IMG/VR virus record: IMGVR_UViG_3300025154_000257
Coordinates: 1 to 36,917 of that record
Direction: 5' to 3' (one strand)
DNA: 36,917 nucleotides
Source: a virus
The notes under the pieces were generated by a model that saw nothing but the letters and a program-made list of their open reading frames with translations, searched no databases and was not told the DNA's origin. Position 1 is the first letter of the stretch. The number at the start of each line of letters is the position of its first letter. Made by a program: the position numbers and the translations under genes. This document shows positions 1-5,471 of this stretch, piece after piece.

Positions 1-151
1 GGCGTCGGCTACGGGCTACCGGGGCGCGGCGTCGGCTACGGGCGACCAAGGCGCGGCGTCGGCTACGGGCTACCGGGGCGCGGCGTCGGCTACGGGCGAC
101 CAAGGCGCGGCGTCGGCTACGGGCGACCGGGGCGCGGCGTCGGCTACGGGC
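1..151 (+). repeat. 27-bp coding minisatellite, about 5.6 copies
   Basis: Five complete 27-bp units (1-27, 28-54, 55-81, 82-108, 109-135) and a 16-bp partial unit (136-151) follow head to tail. All begin GGCGTCGGCTACGGGC and differ only in the next few bases, giving either TACCGGGGCGC, GACCAAGGCGC or GACCGGGGCGC. Units 1-4 alternate between the first two types, so the higher-order unit may be 54 bp. The array lies in the reading frame that ends at 352 and encodes a 9-residue repeat of ASATGYRGA/ASATGDQGA type. It may continue beyond the left edge of the window. Confidence 0.95.
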
Positions 152-352
152 AAAGAGTCTTGCGCCATATCTCTCGGGGTATATGCTAAGACTAAGGCCG
201 TTAAAGGCGCGTGGATAACTTTGGCCGAATGGAAAGAAATAAATTTCGAGTGGCATCGAGTACACGTCACGACAAAAAAAGTAGACGGGGTTAAAGTCAA
301 GGCTGACACGTGGTATAGTCTTGTCGATGGAAAGTTTGAAGAGACTAAATAA
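2..352 (+). CDS. 9-residue-repeat protein, DUF7666-like C-terminal part (5' end outside window)
   Basis: This open frame enters from the left edge and ends at TAA 350-352. About 50 residues of nonapeptide repeats (ASATGYRGA, ASATGDQGA) are followed by a compact tail of roughly 65 residues with the segments AISLGVYAKTKAVKGAW, ITLAEWK and VKADTWYSLVDGKF. From memory, this repeat-plus-tail layout (repeats, then a SxAxxxGxxxxAKG segment, then a LAEW segment) matches a widespread phage and bacterial protein family annotated DUF7666, whose function is unknown. The repeats resemble small-residue beta-helix repeats of YadA-head type, which is only an inference. The N-terminal domain that would confirm the family is not in the window. 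The next gene starts directly after the stop codon, so the two are probably cotranscribed. Confidence 0.7.
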   Translation, partial: ASATGYRGAASATGDQGAASATGYRGAASATGDQGAASATGDRGAASATGKESCAISLGVYAKTKAVKGAWITLAEWKEINFEWHRVHVTTKKVDGVKVKADTWYSLVDGKFEETK

Positions 353-532
353 ATGACTACAACCAACCCGCCTAAAACCGTTATCGCAATCATCATCCTG
401 GCGACTGTATTTGTCGCCTTGAGTTGTTTGGCGTTTTCCTGGGCGGTGATCGATACGGTGGAAACGATATTCAACTATCGCGTCGCCCGCACTCTTGAGC
501 GGTACAACGCGCGGTATGGGAGGATGAAGTGA
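353..532 (+). CDS. Small single-pass membrane protein, 59 aa
   Basis: ATG 353 follows the previous stop codon with no gap (TAAATG), and the frame runs to TGA 530-532. The first eleven residues are polar (MTTTNPPK start). A hydrophobic stretch at about residues 10-32 (VIAIIILATVFVALSCLAF) can span a membrane, and the C-terminal half is basic (RVARTLERYNARYGRMK). That pattern suggests an N-out/C-in or signal-anchor peptide. I do not recognise a family. Its stop overlaps the GTG start of the next gene (GTGA), so translation is probably coupled. Membrane location is a prediction from hydrophobicity only. Confidence 0.6.
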   Translation: MTTTNPPKTVIAIIILATVFVALSCLAFSWAVIDTVETIFNYRVARTLERYNARYGRMK

Positions 533-846
533 ACGGCCCAATGTTTGCAGTAGGCGAAACCGTTTTGTGTGTTGACGCGGCAGACATTCCGTCTCCGCCG
601 TGGAGCCCGTTAAAATGCGGGGAGCTTTACACTATAAGAAGCGTCGATGTAATACCTGAAATTGACGGAAACTATGATAAAAATATCCATAAAAAATCCG
701 CGTACCTTGTCAGATTATGGGGAGTTTCAAATCCGAGCCATCCGGTATTTGGCAAAGAATTTGCTTATGCGGAAACCCGCTTTGAAAAAGCTAAAGATTC
801 TTTTGGAGAAATAAACGTAGAAGAGGTAAAAGAATTTGCCGCATAG
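529..846 (+). CDS. Hypothetical phage protein, SH3-like fold possible
   Basis: The frame encodes 105 residues from GTG 529, which overlaps the preceding stop; an in-frame ATG at 541 is an alternative start. The first half (MFAVGETVLCVDAADIP, then LKCGELYTIRSVDVI) has the pattern of small phage proteins that begin 'F..GD.V.C.D......L..G..YTV..V', which are usually predicted as SH3-like barrels. The second half has a phage-like 'NP.....FAYAETRFEKA' segment. Function is unknown. It belongs to the left accessory group of short, tightly spaced rightward genes. Confidence 0.65.
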   Translation: MNGPMFAVGETVLCVDAADIPSPPWSPLKCGELYTIRSVDVIPEIDGNYDKNIHKKSAYLVRLWGVSNPSHPVFGKEFAYAETRFEKAKDSFGEINVEEVKEFAA

Positions 847-861
847 CCAATCCGTTATGTA

Positions 862-897
862 GTTATGCGGATCAGGGTAATAATTGTTAGGCGGACA
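862..897 (+). repeat. Copy 1 of a dispersed 36-nt motif with GTTAGGC core
   Basis: This 36-nt segment matches 4365-4400 at 29 of 36 positions by my own alignment. The longest shared blocks are TTGTTAGGC, TAATA and GACA. It lies in the 64-bp gap before the gene at 911. The second copy overlaps a good promoter -10 region, whereas this copy has a poorer -10 (TTATGC). It may be a regulatory site or a recombination scar. Confidence 0.5.
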
Positions 898-910
898 GAA
901 TTGAGGCGCA

Positions 911-1102
911 ATGGACTATCAATACTGCAACGGCAAGATGTGTCTGTCATACCGTGAGGCGCACGAGCGGATGAACACTACTCGGAAACGGCAGCACTTT
1001 GTCCACTCGAAGACCATCCCGAAGCGGGCATATAAGTGCGATGTCTGCGGGTACTACCATCTTACGCACCATGCAAAGCCGCATGATGAGAGGGATATAT
1101 AA
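911..1102 (+). CDS. Small zinc-ribbon-like protein, 63 aa
   Basis: The protein is basic and Cys/His-rich. Its C-terminal part carries CDVCGYYHLTHH (about residues 43-54), preceded by KRAYK. This is the usual end of a family of very small phage proteins of the form 'K.AY.C..CG.YHLT', which look like half of a zinc ribbon. The N-terminal part (KMCLSYREAHERMN) fits the same family. Function is unknown; nucleic-acid binding is a guess. The start ATG follows a GAGG element at a normal distance, and the nearest other gene is the homing-type HNH gene with its own promoter. Confidence 0.7.
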   Translation: MDYQYCNGKMCLSYREAHERMNTTRKRQHFVHSKTIPKRAYKCDVCGYYHLTHHAKPHDERDI

Positions 1103-1118
1103 TTAAAATCAAAGTATA

Positions 1119-1148
1119 TTGACACACTGCTGCTTTTCTGCGTATTAT
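1119..1148 (+). promoter_or_regulatory. Sigma70-type promoter for the HNH gene
   Basis: TTGACA (1119-1124), an 18-bp spacer and TATTAT (1143-1148) place transcription start near 1155. An in-frame ATG at 1147 lies inside the -10 box and cannot be the start, so the HNH start must be ATG 1183. Confidence 0.75.
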
Positions 1149-1182
1149 GCACACAAGCATTTTCCAAATGGGGGTAGCAGCG

Positions 1183-1605
1183 ATGATAGACGAACATAAA
1201 AAAACAAAAAAGGGATACTTGAGATTTGAAAAAGATCAATACGGGAAAGTAAGGATGCAACATTGTCTTATTTGGGAAAGAAATTATGGAGCAATCCCGG
1301 CGGGGATGCAAGTGCATCACAAGGATTTTGATAAAACAAATAACGCTATTGAAAACCTTGAACTGCTTACACCGCTTGAGCATAAGCGAATACACGAAGG
1401 TTGTCGGTTTGTTAACGGCCAATGGGAAAAGCCTTGCGCTGGTTGTGGAGAATACAAGCCTTGTACTCAAGAATATTGGTATTTTTCTCGCGGCTGGATG
1501 AACGGTAAATTGTGCAAACCTTGCTACTCCAATAAGGTTTCCATTGAAAGGTTTGCCCGAATAAAACGCGGATGGAAGCCAAAGCATAGAAAAGATACTA
1601 AATGA
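1183..1605 (+). CDS. HNH homing-type endonuclease with C-terminal zinc finger
   Basis: The 140-residue protein has an HNH_3-type nuclease core at about residues 27-72. It contains HCLIWE, the catalytic HH of MQVHHKDFD (H45/H46), NN-x-I-E-N-L at 53-59 and a LTPLEHKRIH ending. This is the classical layout of phage homing endonucleases, which nick or cut DNA at intron or intergenic sites. A C-terminal region has paired Cys motifs (CAGC at 85-88 and CKPC at 111-114) and a very basic tail. ATG 1183 is chosen because the upstream ATG lies within the promoter -10 box. The gene has its own promoter and stands between two unrelated genes, consistent with a free-standing mobile endonuclease. Confidence 0.88.
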   Translation: MIDEHKKTKKGYLRFEKDQYGKVRMQHCLIWERNYGAIPAGMQVHHKDFDKTNNAIENLELLTPLEHKRIHEGCRFVNGQWEKPCAGCGEYKPCTQEYWYFSRGWMNGKLCKPCYSNKVSIERFARIKRGWKPKHRKDTK

Positions 1606-1614
1606 CGATTCCCC

Positions 1615-1643
1615 TTGCACTATTCGACTTGTTGCATTATAAT
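1615..1643 (+). promoter_or_regulatory. Sigma70-type promoter for the recombination operon
   Basis: TTGCAC (1615-1620), a 17-bp spacer and a perfect TATAAT (1638-1643) put transcription start near 1650. That leaves a leader of about 43 nt before the strong GGAGGT site (1681-1686) and ATG 1693. Genes 1693-4393 have no other obvious promoter before 4344, so this one probably drives the whole recombination group. Confidence 0.75.
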
Positions 1644-1692
1644 GGGCTTAACGCCTGAGTATTCGGGCGAATCTGATATCGGAGGTTTGACA

Positions 1693-1962
1693 ATGGAGAC
1701 TAAACAGGTTTTGAAAGGCTTCGCCATCGTAGTGGTGGATCGCGGATTCGTCTACGCAGGCGACGTAGTTATGGACGATCAATTCGCCGTGATTACCAAC
1801 GCGAAGAATATCAGGCGATGGGGAACATCGAAAGGGCTGGGGGAGTTGGCGCTTGAAGGGCCAAAAAGCGAGACAGTGCTTGATGCGGTCGGGACTGTAA
1901 GAATACCCGCTCGCGCCGTTATAAGCGTGATAGACACCGAGGCCGTGAAGTGGACTGCCTAG
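1693..1962 (+). CDS. DUF6948-like phage protein, 89 aa
   Basis: ATG 1693 is chosen because GGAGGT lies seven bases upstream; the longer open frame from 1615 would start inside the promoter. The sequence IVVVDRGFVYAGDVVM, then NAKNIRRWG, LGELALEG and PARAVISVIDTEAVKW matches, from memory, the small phage family with a 'V.....GV..G......G..V.L.NA..LW.W.G...L..LA.EG' signature (DUF6948). No biochemical role is known. It is the first gene of the recombination operon and is followed by the hexanucleotide array. Confidence 0.7.
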   Translation: METKQVLKGFAIVVVDRGFVYAGDVVMDDQFAVITNAKNIRRWGTSKGLGELALEGPKSETVLDAVGTVRIPARAVISVIDTEAVKWTA

Positions 1963-1976
1963 AGGTGACTTTAGAC

Positions 1977-2106
1977 GGGTCCGGGTACGGGGACGGGTCC
2001 GGGTACGGGGACGGGTCCGGGTCCGGGTCCGGGTCCGGGTACGGGTCCGGGTACGGGTACGGGTACGGGGACGGGTACGGGTACGGGTACGGGTACGGGG
2101 ACGGGT
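1977..2106 (+). repeat. Hexanucleotide array GGGTAC/GGGTCC/GGGGAC, 21 copies
   Basis: Twenty-one uninterrupted hexamers and a final GGGT fill the gap between TAG 1960-1962 and the SD of the ERF gene. Only three unit types occur (GGGTAC, GGGTCC, GGGGAC), all with the fixed pattern GGGnnC, so a G-tract recurs every 6 nt. The strand could form G-quadruplexes. A frame from GTG 1965 to TGA 2111 crosses the array and would give a 48-residue peptide of DG, SG and YG dipeptides. Its start is poorly supported, although AGAGG lies directly before it. The array may be noncoding or may encode this peptide. Confidence 0.95.
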
Positions 2107-2123
2107 TTTGACGGAGGTACAAG

Positions 2124-2897
2124 ATGAGTGATGCAAGCGAACCGTTCGAAGCAAAGCCAGCTGACGAGAAGCCCGCCAAGAAAGTCAAGGCTGAAACCGC
2201 GCCGATGGTAGCCATGGCTCAAAGCCAAGAAGATCGCATACTCGAAAAGATTTTTGACGCCGGGAACATCGAGGTCATTGAGCGATACATGGCGCTCAAA
2301 GAAAAGACCGAGGCGCGGCTCGCCAAGAAAATGTTTAACGAGAGCTTTGCGCTCATGCAGAAAGATTTCAAGCCGGTAGAAAAAACTCACGCCGTAAAGG
2401 ACCGGGCCGGAAAGACTTTGTACTTTTACGCTCCGATAGAAGACCTTGTGAAAGCCAACGGGGAAGCCATAAGCAGTCATGGATTTTCATGGCGGTTTAC
2501 GTCCGAGGCTGTGAAAGATGGCGAGGTTCGGGCGCATTGCATAATCTCTGGGTACGGTCACGAAGAGGATTCGTACTTTGATGGATCGATAGACCCACCC
2601 AATTCTTTTTCAAGCGCGTCGAAACAGCGGGCCGGCGCCGCTACGTTCGCGCAACGTTACGCGTTCAAGGGCGGCTTCGGGATGACCGTTTACGGTGAGG
2701 ACGACGAGACGCCGGAGGATGTCAGAGCAAACGAAGACACTTTGCGCCCGATGCTCGAGGAGATGTCCGCGCAGGGTACGCAGAAGACGCTCATGGACGT
2801 GTACATCAAGCACTTCAAATCGCTGGCAAACGACAAGGCGGGTCAATCCGAATTGCTCGCGCAGAAGAACGCCATGATGAAGCTGGTGTCGCCATGA
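2124..2897 (+). CDS. erf: ERF-family single-strand annealing recombinase
   Basis: The 257-residue protein carries the ERF superfamily core at about residues 65-190. It includes MFNESFALMQKDFKPVEK, the YFYAPIEDLVKA segment, HGFSWRF, and the SSASKQRAGAATFAQRYA element just before the GGFGMTVYGEDDE motif. ERF proteins bind single-stranded DNA and anneal complementary strands in phage recombination and genome circularisation. GGAGG lies a normal distance before ATG 2124. The stop overlaps the start of the exonuclease (ATGA at 2894), so annealing protein and exonuclease are coupled as in other two-component phage recombination systems. The N-terminal 40 residues are Lys/Glu/Ala-rich and probably disordered. 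Confidence 0.93.
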   Translation: MSDASEPFEAKPADEKPAKKVKAETAPMVAMAQSQEDRILEKIFDAGNIEVIERYMALKEKTEARLAKKMFNESFALMQKDFKPVEKTHAVKDRAGKTLYFYAPIEDLVKANGEAISSHGFSWRFTSEAVKDGEVRAHCIISGYGHEEDSYFDGSIDPPNSFSSASKQRAGAATFAQRYAFKGGFGMTVYGEDDETPEDVRANEDTLRPMLEEMSAQGTQKTLMDVYIKHFKSLANDKAGQSELLAQKNAMMKLVSP

Positions 2898-3511
2898 TCC
2901 AGGGCACCGAAGAATGGAGGATGGCCCGACTCGGCAAGCCCTCGGCCTCGCGCATATCCGATATGCTGGCCGAGGGCAAGGCCGGAGCGATGGCTACGAC
3001 GCGGGAAGATTACCTATACGAACTCGCGTGCGAGCGGTTGACCGGCAAGCCGTACGAGATGTTCCACCGTGTCCCGTCATGGATCGAGGACGGGACCGAG
3101 AACGAGGCGCTGGCTCGCGGGACGTATGAGGTACGTACCGGGCAGATGGTGACAGAGCATCCAGGGAAAGACGACGGGCCGATACCTGGATTCTGGGCCT
3201 CGCCCGATGGATTGATCCTTCCCAACGGAGGAATGGAAGCCAAATGTCCGAAGACCAAGAAGCATATGAAGACCATGCTTACCGGGAAGATTGATACCGC
3301 CTACATCTACCAGATGACCGGGAACCTGATCAACTACGGGGCCGACTGGTGGGATTTTGTATCGTTCGACCCGGCGTTGCCGGACAACCTGTGCTACTGG
3401 TGCAAGCGGTTTACGCGGGCAGAGTTGCCGGTTCAGCTTGTCACCGATGGGGTAAAGAGATTCCTGGCCGAGATTGACGCGCTTGTCGGGAGACTGGAGG
3501 CAGTTGCATGA
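2894..3511 (+). CDS. YqaJ/lambda-type 5'-3' exonuclease
   Basis: The 205-residue protein begins with the family signature QGTEEWRMARLGKPSASRI. It has ENEALARGTYE around residues 60-75, the metal-binding ASPDGLI (about 100-106) and the E-x-K box in GGMEAKCPKTKKH (about 110-122). It ends with a QMTGNLINYGADWWDFVSFDP segment typical of the YqaJ fold. The enzyme should resect 5' strands at double-strand ends to give 3' tails for the ERF partner encoded directly upstream with a 4-bp overlap. All the catalytic acid and lysine positions I can recognise are intact. The next gene again overlaps by 4 bp. Confidence 0.93.
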   Translation: MIQGTEEWRMARLGKPSASRISDMLAEGKAGAMATTREDYLYELACERLTGKPYEMFHRVPSWIEDGTENEALARGTYEVRTGQMVTEHPGKDDGPIPGFWASPDGLILPNGGMEAKCPKTKKHMKTMLTGKIDTAYIYQMTGNLINYGADWWDFVSFDPALPDNLCYWCKRFTRAELPVQLVTDGVKRFLAEIDALVGRLEAVA

Positions 3512-3927
3512 AACTGGACTTGCCCAAAGCCGAGCGGATACGCACGGGAGACTCGGGTATCTTCTCTTGCAGAATCCCCGCGCAGTACGTGGAGGCGTAC
3601 AAGGCGATTATCTACAAAAGCCCTGAGCAAGTCCACGTCACAATCCAGCTGGTACGCAAGCTGAGGTCAACGGGGTATCTGTCGCAGAATCACCGGCTAA
3701 ACGGATTTATCCAGCAAGTCTGCATGTCAACCGGCAACGAGTTCGACATGATCAAAATGACGGTCAAGCTACGGGCGATAGACAAAGGATATCCGTTCGT
3801 AACTCTACCAACTGGCGACAGGTACCCGCAATCCGAAAGCAACGCCTCGGTGTCTGAGTGCGCTATCTTGATCCAAGAGATCGAGCAACTGGCGGCAGAA
3901 GAGTCAATCGTGTTGCAGGAGGAATAA
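3508..3927 (+). CDS. Recombination-associated protein, possibly NinB-like
   Basis: This is a 139-residue protein directly coupled to the exonuclease. It contains KLRSTGYLSQNHRLNGFIQ (about residues 49-68), reminiscent of the 'RS..QN...H..I' motif of NinB/Orf-type recombination mediators. It ends with a helical SVSECAILIQEIEQLAAEE segment, also common at the end of those proteins. The similarity is partial and I cannot verify the family; NinB proteins bind single-stranded DNA and help load recombinases. Position after erf and exonuclease supports a DNA-recombination role. Treat the family name as tentative. Confidence 0.5.
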   Translation: MKLDLPKAERIRTGDSGIFSCRIPAQYVEAYKAIIYKSPEQVHVTIQLVRKLRSTGYLSQNHRLNGFIQQVCMSTGNEFDMIKMTVKLRAIDKGYPFVTLPTGDRYPQSESNASVSECAILIQEIEQLAAEESIVLQEE

Positions 3928-3929
3928 CG

Positions 3930-4088
3930 ATGAGATTAAGATACGCTTATAACTTTGAGATTTGTTTTTTTGTAAAGCATTTACGCTTGGGCTATACATC
4001 TATTTATTATGATGGGTGGTTAAATTACTTTAACCTAGGAGTTATTTGTTTTTACTGGATAACGCCACCACTAAAAAGCGACAGATGA
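3930..4088 (+). CDS. Small aromatic-rich protein, 52 aa
   Basis: A perfect AGGAGG (3917-3922) precedes ATG 3930, and the frame ends at TGA 4086-4088, overlapping the next ATG. The peptide is very rich in Tyr, Phe and Trp (for example YAYNFEICFFV and NLGVICFYWI) and far more AT-rich than its neighbours, so it was probably acquired separately. Small aromatic proteins of this form (K.F.FW...GFY..R.....I...P.....) are common in phages but have no known function. Weak membrane association is possible. Confidence 0.6.
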   Translation: MRLRYAYNFEICFFVKHLRLGYTSIYYDGWLNYFNLGVICFYWITPPLKSDR

Positions 4089-4393
4089 CCGAACGCCAAC
4101 GCCTTGAACTCCACGAGGAACGGCTACGGATATACGCGCGAGACCGTGGAATCTGTCAGGCGTGCGGCGAGCCTGTCGGGGTCAATGAATTTCAGGTCGC
4201 GCATCGGATATCGAATTCAGTGGCGAATCGCAAGCGGTGTGGAGACGAGGTAATTGACCACCCGCTGAACAAGGCGACTACGCACTCCGGGCGCTGCAAT
4301 GATTTTGTCAATTGCGGGTTTAAGCCGGACAAGTGCTTGGAGATTGTCGAAGCGATTGAGGCATGTTATACTGATCGTGATAATACTTGTTAG
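4085..4393 (+). CDS. HNH endonuclease, 102 aa
   Basis: ATG 4085 overlaps the previous stop (ATGA). A zinc-binding CQAC pair (about residues 24-27) is followed by FQVAHRISNS with the HNH histidine, then LNKATTHSGRCND with the Asn/His positions. It has the usual size of a free-standing phage HNH nuclease and no DNA-binding extension. In phages such genes act as homing nucleases, or as packaging partners when they neighbour terminase. Here the neighbours are recombination genes, so a recombination or mobile role is more likely. The second conserved Cys pair is less clear (NCGFKPDKC). Confidence 0.78.
   Translation: MTERQRLELHEERLRIYARDRGICQACGEPVGVNEFQVAHRISNSVANRKRCGDEVIDHPLNKATTHSGRCNDFVNCGFKPDKCLEIVEAIEACYTDRDNTC
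4344..4372 (+). promoter_or_regulatory. Promoter with extended -10 before the 4456 gene
   Basis: TTGTCG (4344-4349), a 17-bp spacer and TATACT (4367-4372), preceded by TGT as an extended -10 element. Transcription would start near 4379, so the 4406-4430 hairpin would lie in the leader of the 4456 gene. The promoter overlaps the end of the HNH gene. Confidence 0.5.
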
Positions 4394-4400
4394 GCTGACA
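4365..4400 (+). repeat. Copy 2 of the dispersed 36-nt motif
   Basis: This segment matches 862-897 at 29 of 36 positions and shares the exact core TTGTTAGGC. Its left part overlaps the -10 box and the start region of the promoter at 4344-4372. Confidence 0.5.
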
Positions 4401-4405
4401 ACTAC

Positions 4406-4430
4406 GGTATAAGCGCTTTGCGCTTATACC
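4406..4430 (+). promoter_or_regulatory. Perfect 11-bp inverted repeat in leader
   Basis: GGTATAAGCGC (4406-4416) and GCGCTTATACC (4420-4430) are perfectly complementary with a TTT loop. No T-run follows on either strand, so it is not a standard intrinsic terminator. It could be an operator palindrome or a leader hairpin 25 bp before the AAAGGAG ribosome site. Confidence 0.7.
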
Positions 4431-4455
4431 GACACGTTGCAAAAGGAGAAAGAAG

Positions 4456-4719
4456 ATGGCATGGCTTGAGTGCATGACTGGAAATGATCGGTTGTCTATC
4501 CTTCAATGCGAAGAACTCGCGAAGGAAATCGGATACAACAAAATGGTTTTTGATTTGGTTGGGCCAAATGGAAAGTTGAAATGCAGATGGCTTGAAGCTC
4601 ATTTCGGGATGTTTATGATTATTGAACCGGAGCAAGAAAGCGACGGATTTATTATGTCTCGGCAGATTATGTTCGACCCGAATCTTTACTGCGAAAATGC
4701 AATGATAGAAGAAACCTAA
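4456..4719 (+). CDS. Hypothetical phage protein, 87 aa
   Basis: The start ATG follows AAAGGAG at a good distance. The protein begins MAWLECMTGNDRL and continues with LAKEIGYNKMVFDLVGP, GKLKCRWLEAHFGMFMI and a C-terminal NLYCENA. I recall similar short proteins in phage early regions, but none with a known role. Composition is soluble and mixed. It is the last rightward gene before the bidirectional terminator and probably forms its own short transcript from the promoter at 4344. Confidence 0.65.
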   Translation: MAWLECMTGNDRLSILQCEELAKEIGYNKMVFDLVGPNGKLKCRWLEAHFGMFMIIEPEQESDGFIMSRQIMFDPNLYCENAMIEET

Positions 4720-4745
4720 TAACTGCTTGAACCTGACTAAATAAA

Positions 4746-4773
4746 AAAGCCCGCTCCATTACGGGCGGGCTTT
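4746..4773. terminator. Bidirectional intrinsic terminator between the two arms
   Basis: AAAGCCCGC (4746-4754) pairs perfectly with GCGGGCTTT (4765-4773) around a 10-nt loop. The A-run on the left and TTT(GATTT) on the right give U-tracts in both directions. It lies where rightward early genes and leftward late genes converge, so it stops both. Confidence 0.9.
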
Positions 4774-4776
4774 GAT

Positions 4777-5286
4777 TTAAAATATTATGGTAAGCGCCAG
4801 TATTCCGCTTGACGCAATGGCTATCGCGCTAGCAATTACCGCGCCGGTTCTCCACGCGTCACGGGAGGTTTCCGCCTTCGTCCTCAATGACGTTTCCTCC
4901 GCCAGTTGCGCTATCATCGACTCCTGTACCGTCCTGTAAGCTAAGGAATAGTTCTCCAATGAAGTCGTCAAGAACATCAAATAAGCCGGTAATTCCTCGA
5001 AGCTGATCCCGAAGGCTTCGACCTGATCCAAGAATTGTTCCAAGCTCCCCGCGAAGTTTTGAAACGCTTCCTTGAACAGCAGCCATTGCGGTTTCAAGCT
5101 CTGTATTTGCTCGCTCAAGGTCGTCGAGTCTTGTGGCGTATTCGTCATAGATGCGCTGTAGTTCGAGTTGATGTCTGGATTCTGCCGATCTTGCGCCGAG
5201 GTAGTACGCACCGTAAACAACAACAGCAAGCCCAATAATGCAGCAAGCCACCACTGCGATGAATCGTCGTGGTTGCACACGGTCAA
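4777..5286 (-). CDS. Overlapping lysis-cassette frame A: N-terminal signal-like and C-terminal membrane segments
   Basis: The frame starts at TTG 5286 (overlapping the holin-like stop) or, more likely, GTG 5280. Residues 12-30 (WWLAALLGLLLLFTV, then RTTSAQ) look like a signal peptide or anchor. The middle is helical (QSLKPQWLLFKEAFQNFAGS, then EQFLDQVEAFG). The last 23 residues (AVIASAIAIASSGILALTIIF) form a clear membrane segment. It overlaps frame B for about 420 bp out of frame, which recalls embedded Rz/Rz1 spanin genes. However, no lipobox cysteine follows the N-terminal hydrophobic part, so it is not a standard outer-membrane spanin lipoprotein. An internal ATG at 5148 could produce a C-anchored form only. 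Confidence 0.5.
   Translation of the reverse strand: MTVCNHDDSSQWWLAALLGLLLLFTVRTTSAQDRQNPDINSNYSASMTNTPQDSTTLSEQIQSLKPQWLLFKEAFQNFAGSLEQFLDQVEAFGISFEELPAYLMFLTTSLENYSLAYRTVQESMIAQLAEETSLRTKAETSRDAWRTGAVIASAIAIASSGILALTIIF
4859..5278 (-). CDS. Overlapping lysis-cassette frame B: i-spanin-like coiled-coil membrane protein
   Basis: The chosen start is GTG 5278, four bases past the end of the holin-like gene, giving 139 residues. A single membrane segment lies at about residues 6-28 (FIAVVACCIIGLAVVVYGAYY). A long heptad-rich helix follows (LQRIYDEYATRLDDLERANTEL at 40-61, then AVQGSVSKLRGELG) and an acidic, Gly-rich end. This is the general architecture of inner-membrane spanins (Rz-type), which act after holin and endolysin to disrupt the outer membrane. 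The position directly after a holin-like gene supports this. The sequence alone cannot show whether frame A, frame B or both are translated. Confidence 0.6.
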   Translation of the reverse strand: MQPRRFIAVVACCIIGLAVVVYGAYYLGARSAESRHQLELQRIYDEYATRLDDLERANTELETAMAAVQGSVSKLRGELGTILGSGRSLRDQLRGITGLFDVLDDFIGELFLSLQDGTGVDDSATGGGNVIEDEGGNLP

Positions 5287-5471
5287 CCCTGCTTCGAGAA
5301 TTTGCCGGTCGCGATAAGCCCGGCGCCGAAGGCGATGACAAACTCAAAGCCCTGGACAGCGGCAAAGAAGCCGCCTAGTCCGCATCCAACGATGATGAAC
5401 CCTACAAACTTCGTCGCATCCCCGTCCCACTCCCCGTCGCTGAAAATAGCCTTGATGAATTTGCCCATCAT
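5283..5471 (-). CDS. Holin-like small membrane protein, 62 aa
   Basis: A short N-terminal charged segment (MMGKFIKAIFSDGEWDGD) is followed by two hydrophobic stretches, about residues 20-37 (TKFVGFIIVGCGLGGFFAA) and 40-56 (GFEFVIAFGAGLIATG), and a charged end KFSKQG. Two membrane helices and this size fit small phage holins that open the inner membrane for endolysin. Its stop codon overlaps the starts of the spanin-like frames, and it follows the putative hydrolase gene by a 4-bp overlap, as in a compact lysis cassette. The call rests on topology and position, not on a family signature. Confidence 0.65.
   Translation of the reverse strand: MMGKFIKAIFSDGEWDGDATKFVGFIIVGCGLGGFFAAVQGFEFVIAFGAGLIATGKFSKQG

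Noticed and set aside
70-474. Minus-strand frame over the 27-bp repeats and the small membrane gene
   Set aside because: It is antisense to better-supported rightward genes, and its repeats (PVADAAPR type) are reverse readings of the minisatellite.
862-900. Integron attC site
   Set aside because: GTTAGGC fits the R' box, but no matching RYYYAAC box and foldable attC structure lies upstream of either copy.
1971-2480. Minus-strand frames with long Pro-Val or Pro-Tyr-Pro repeats across the hexamer array
   Set aside because: They are reverse readings of the G-rich array and the erf gene; no ribosome site or family similarity supports them.
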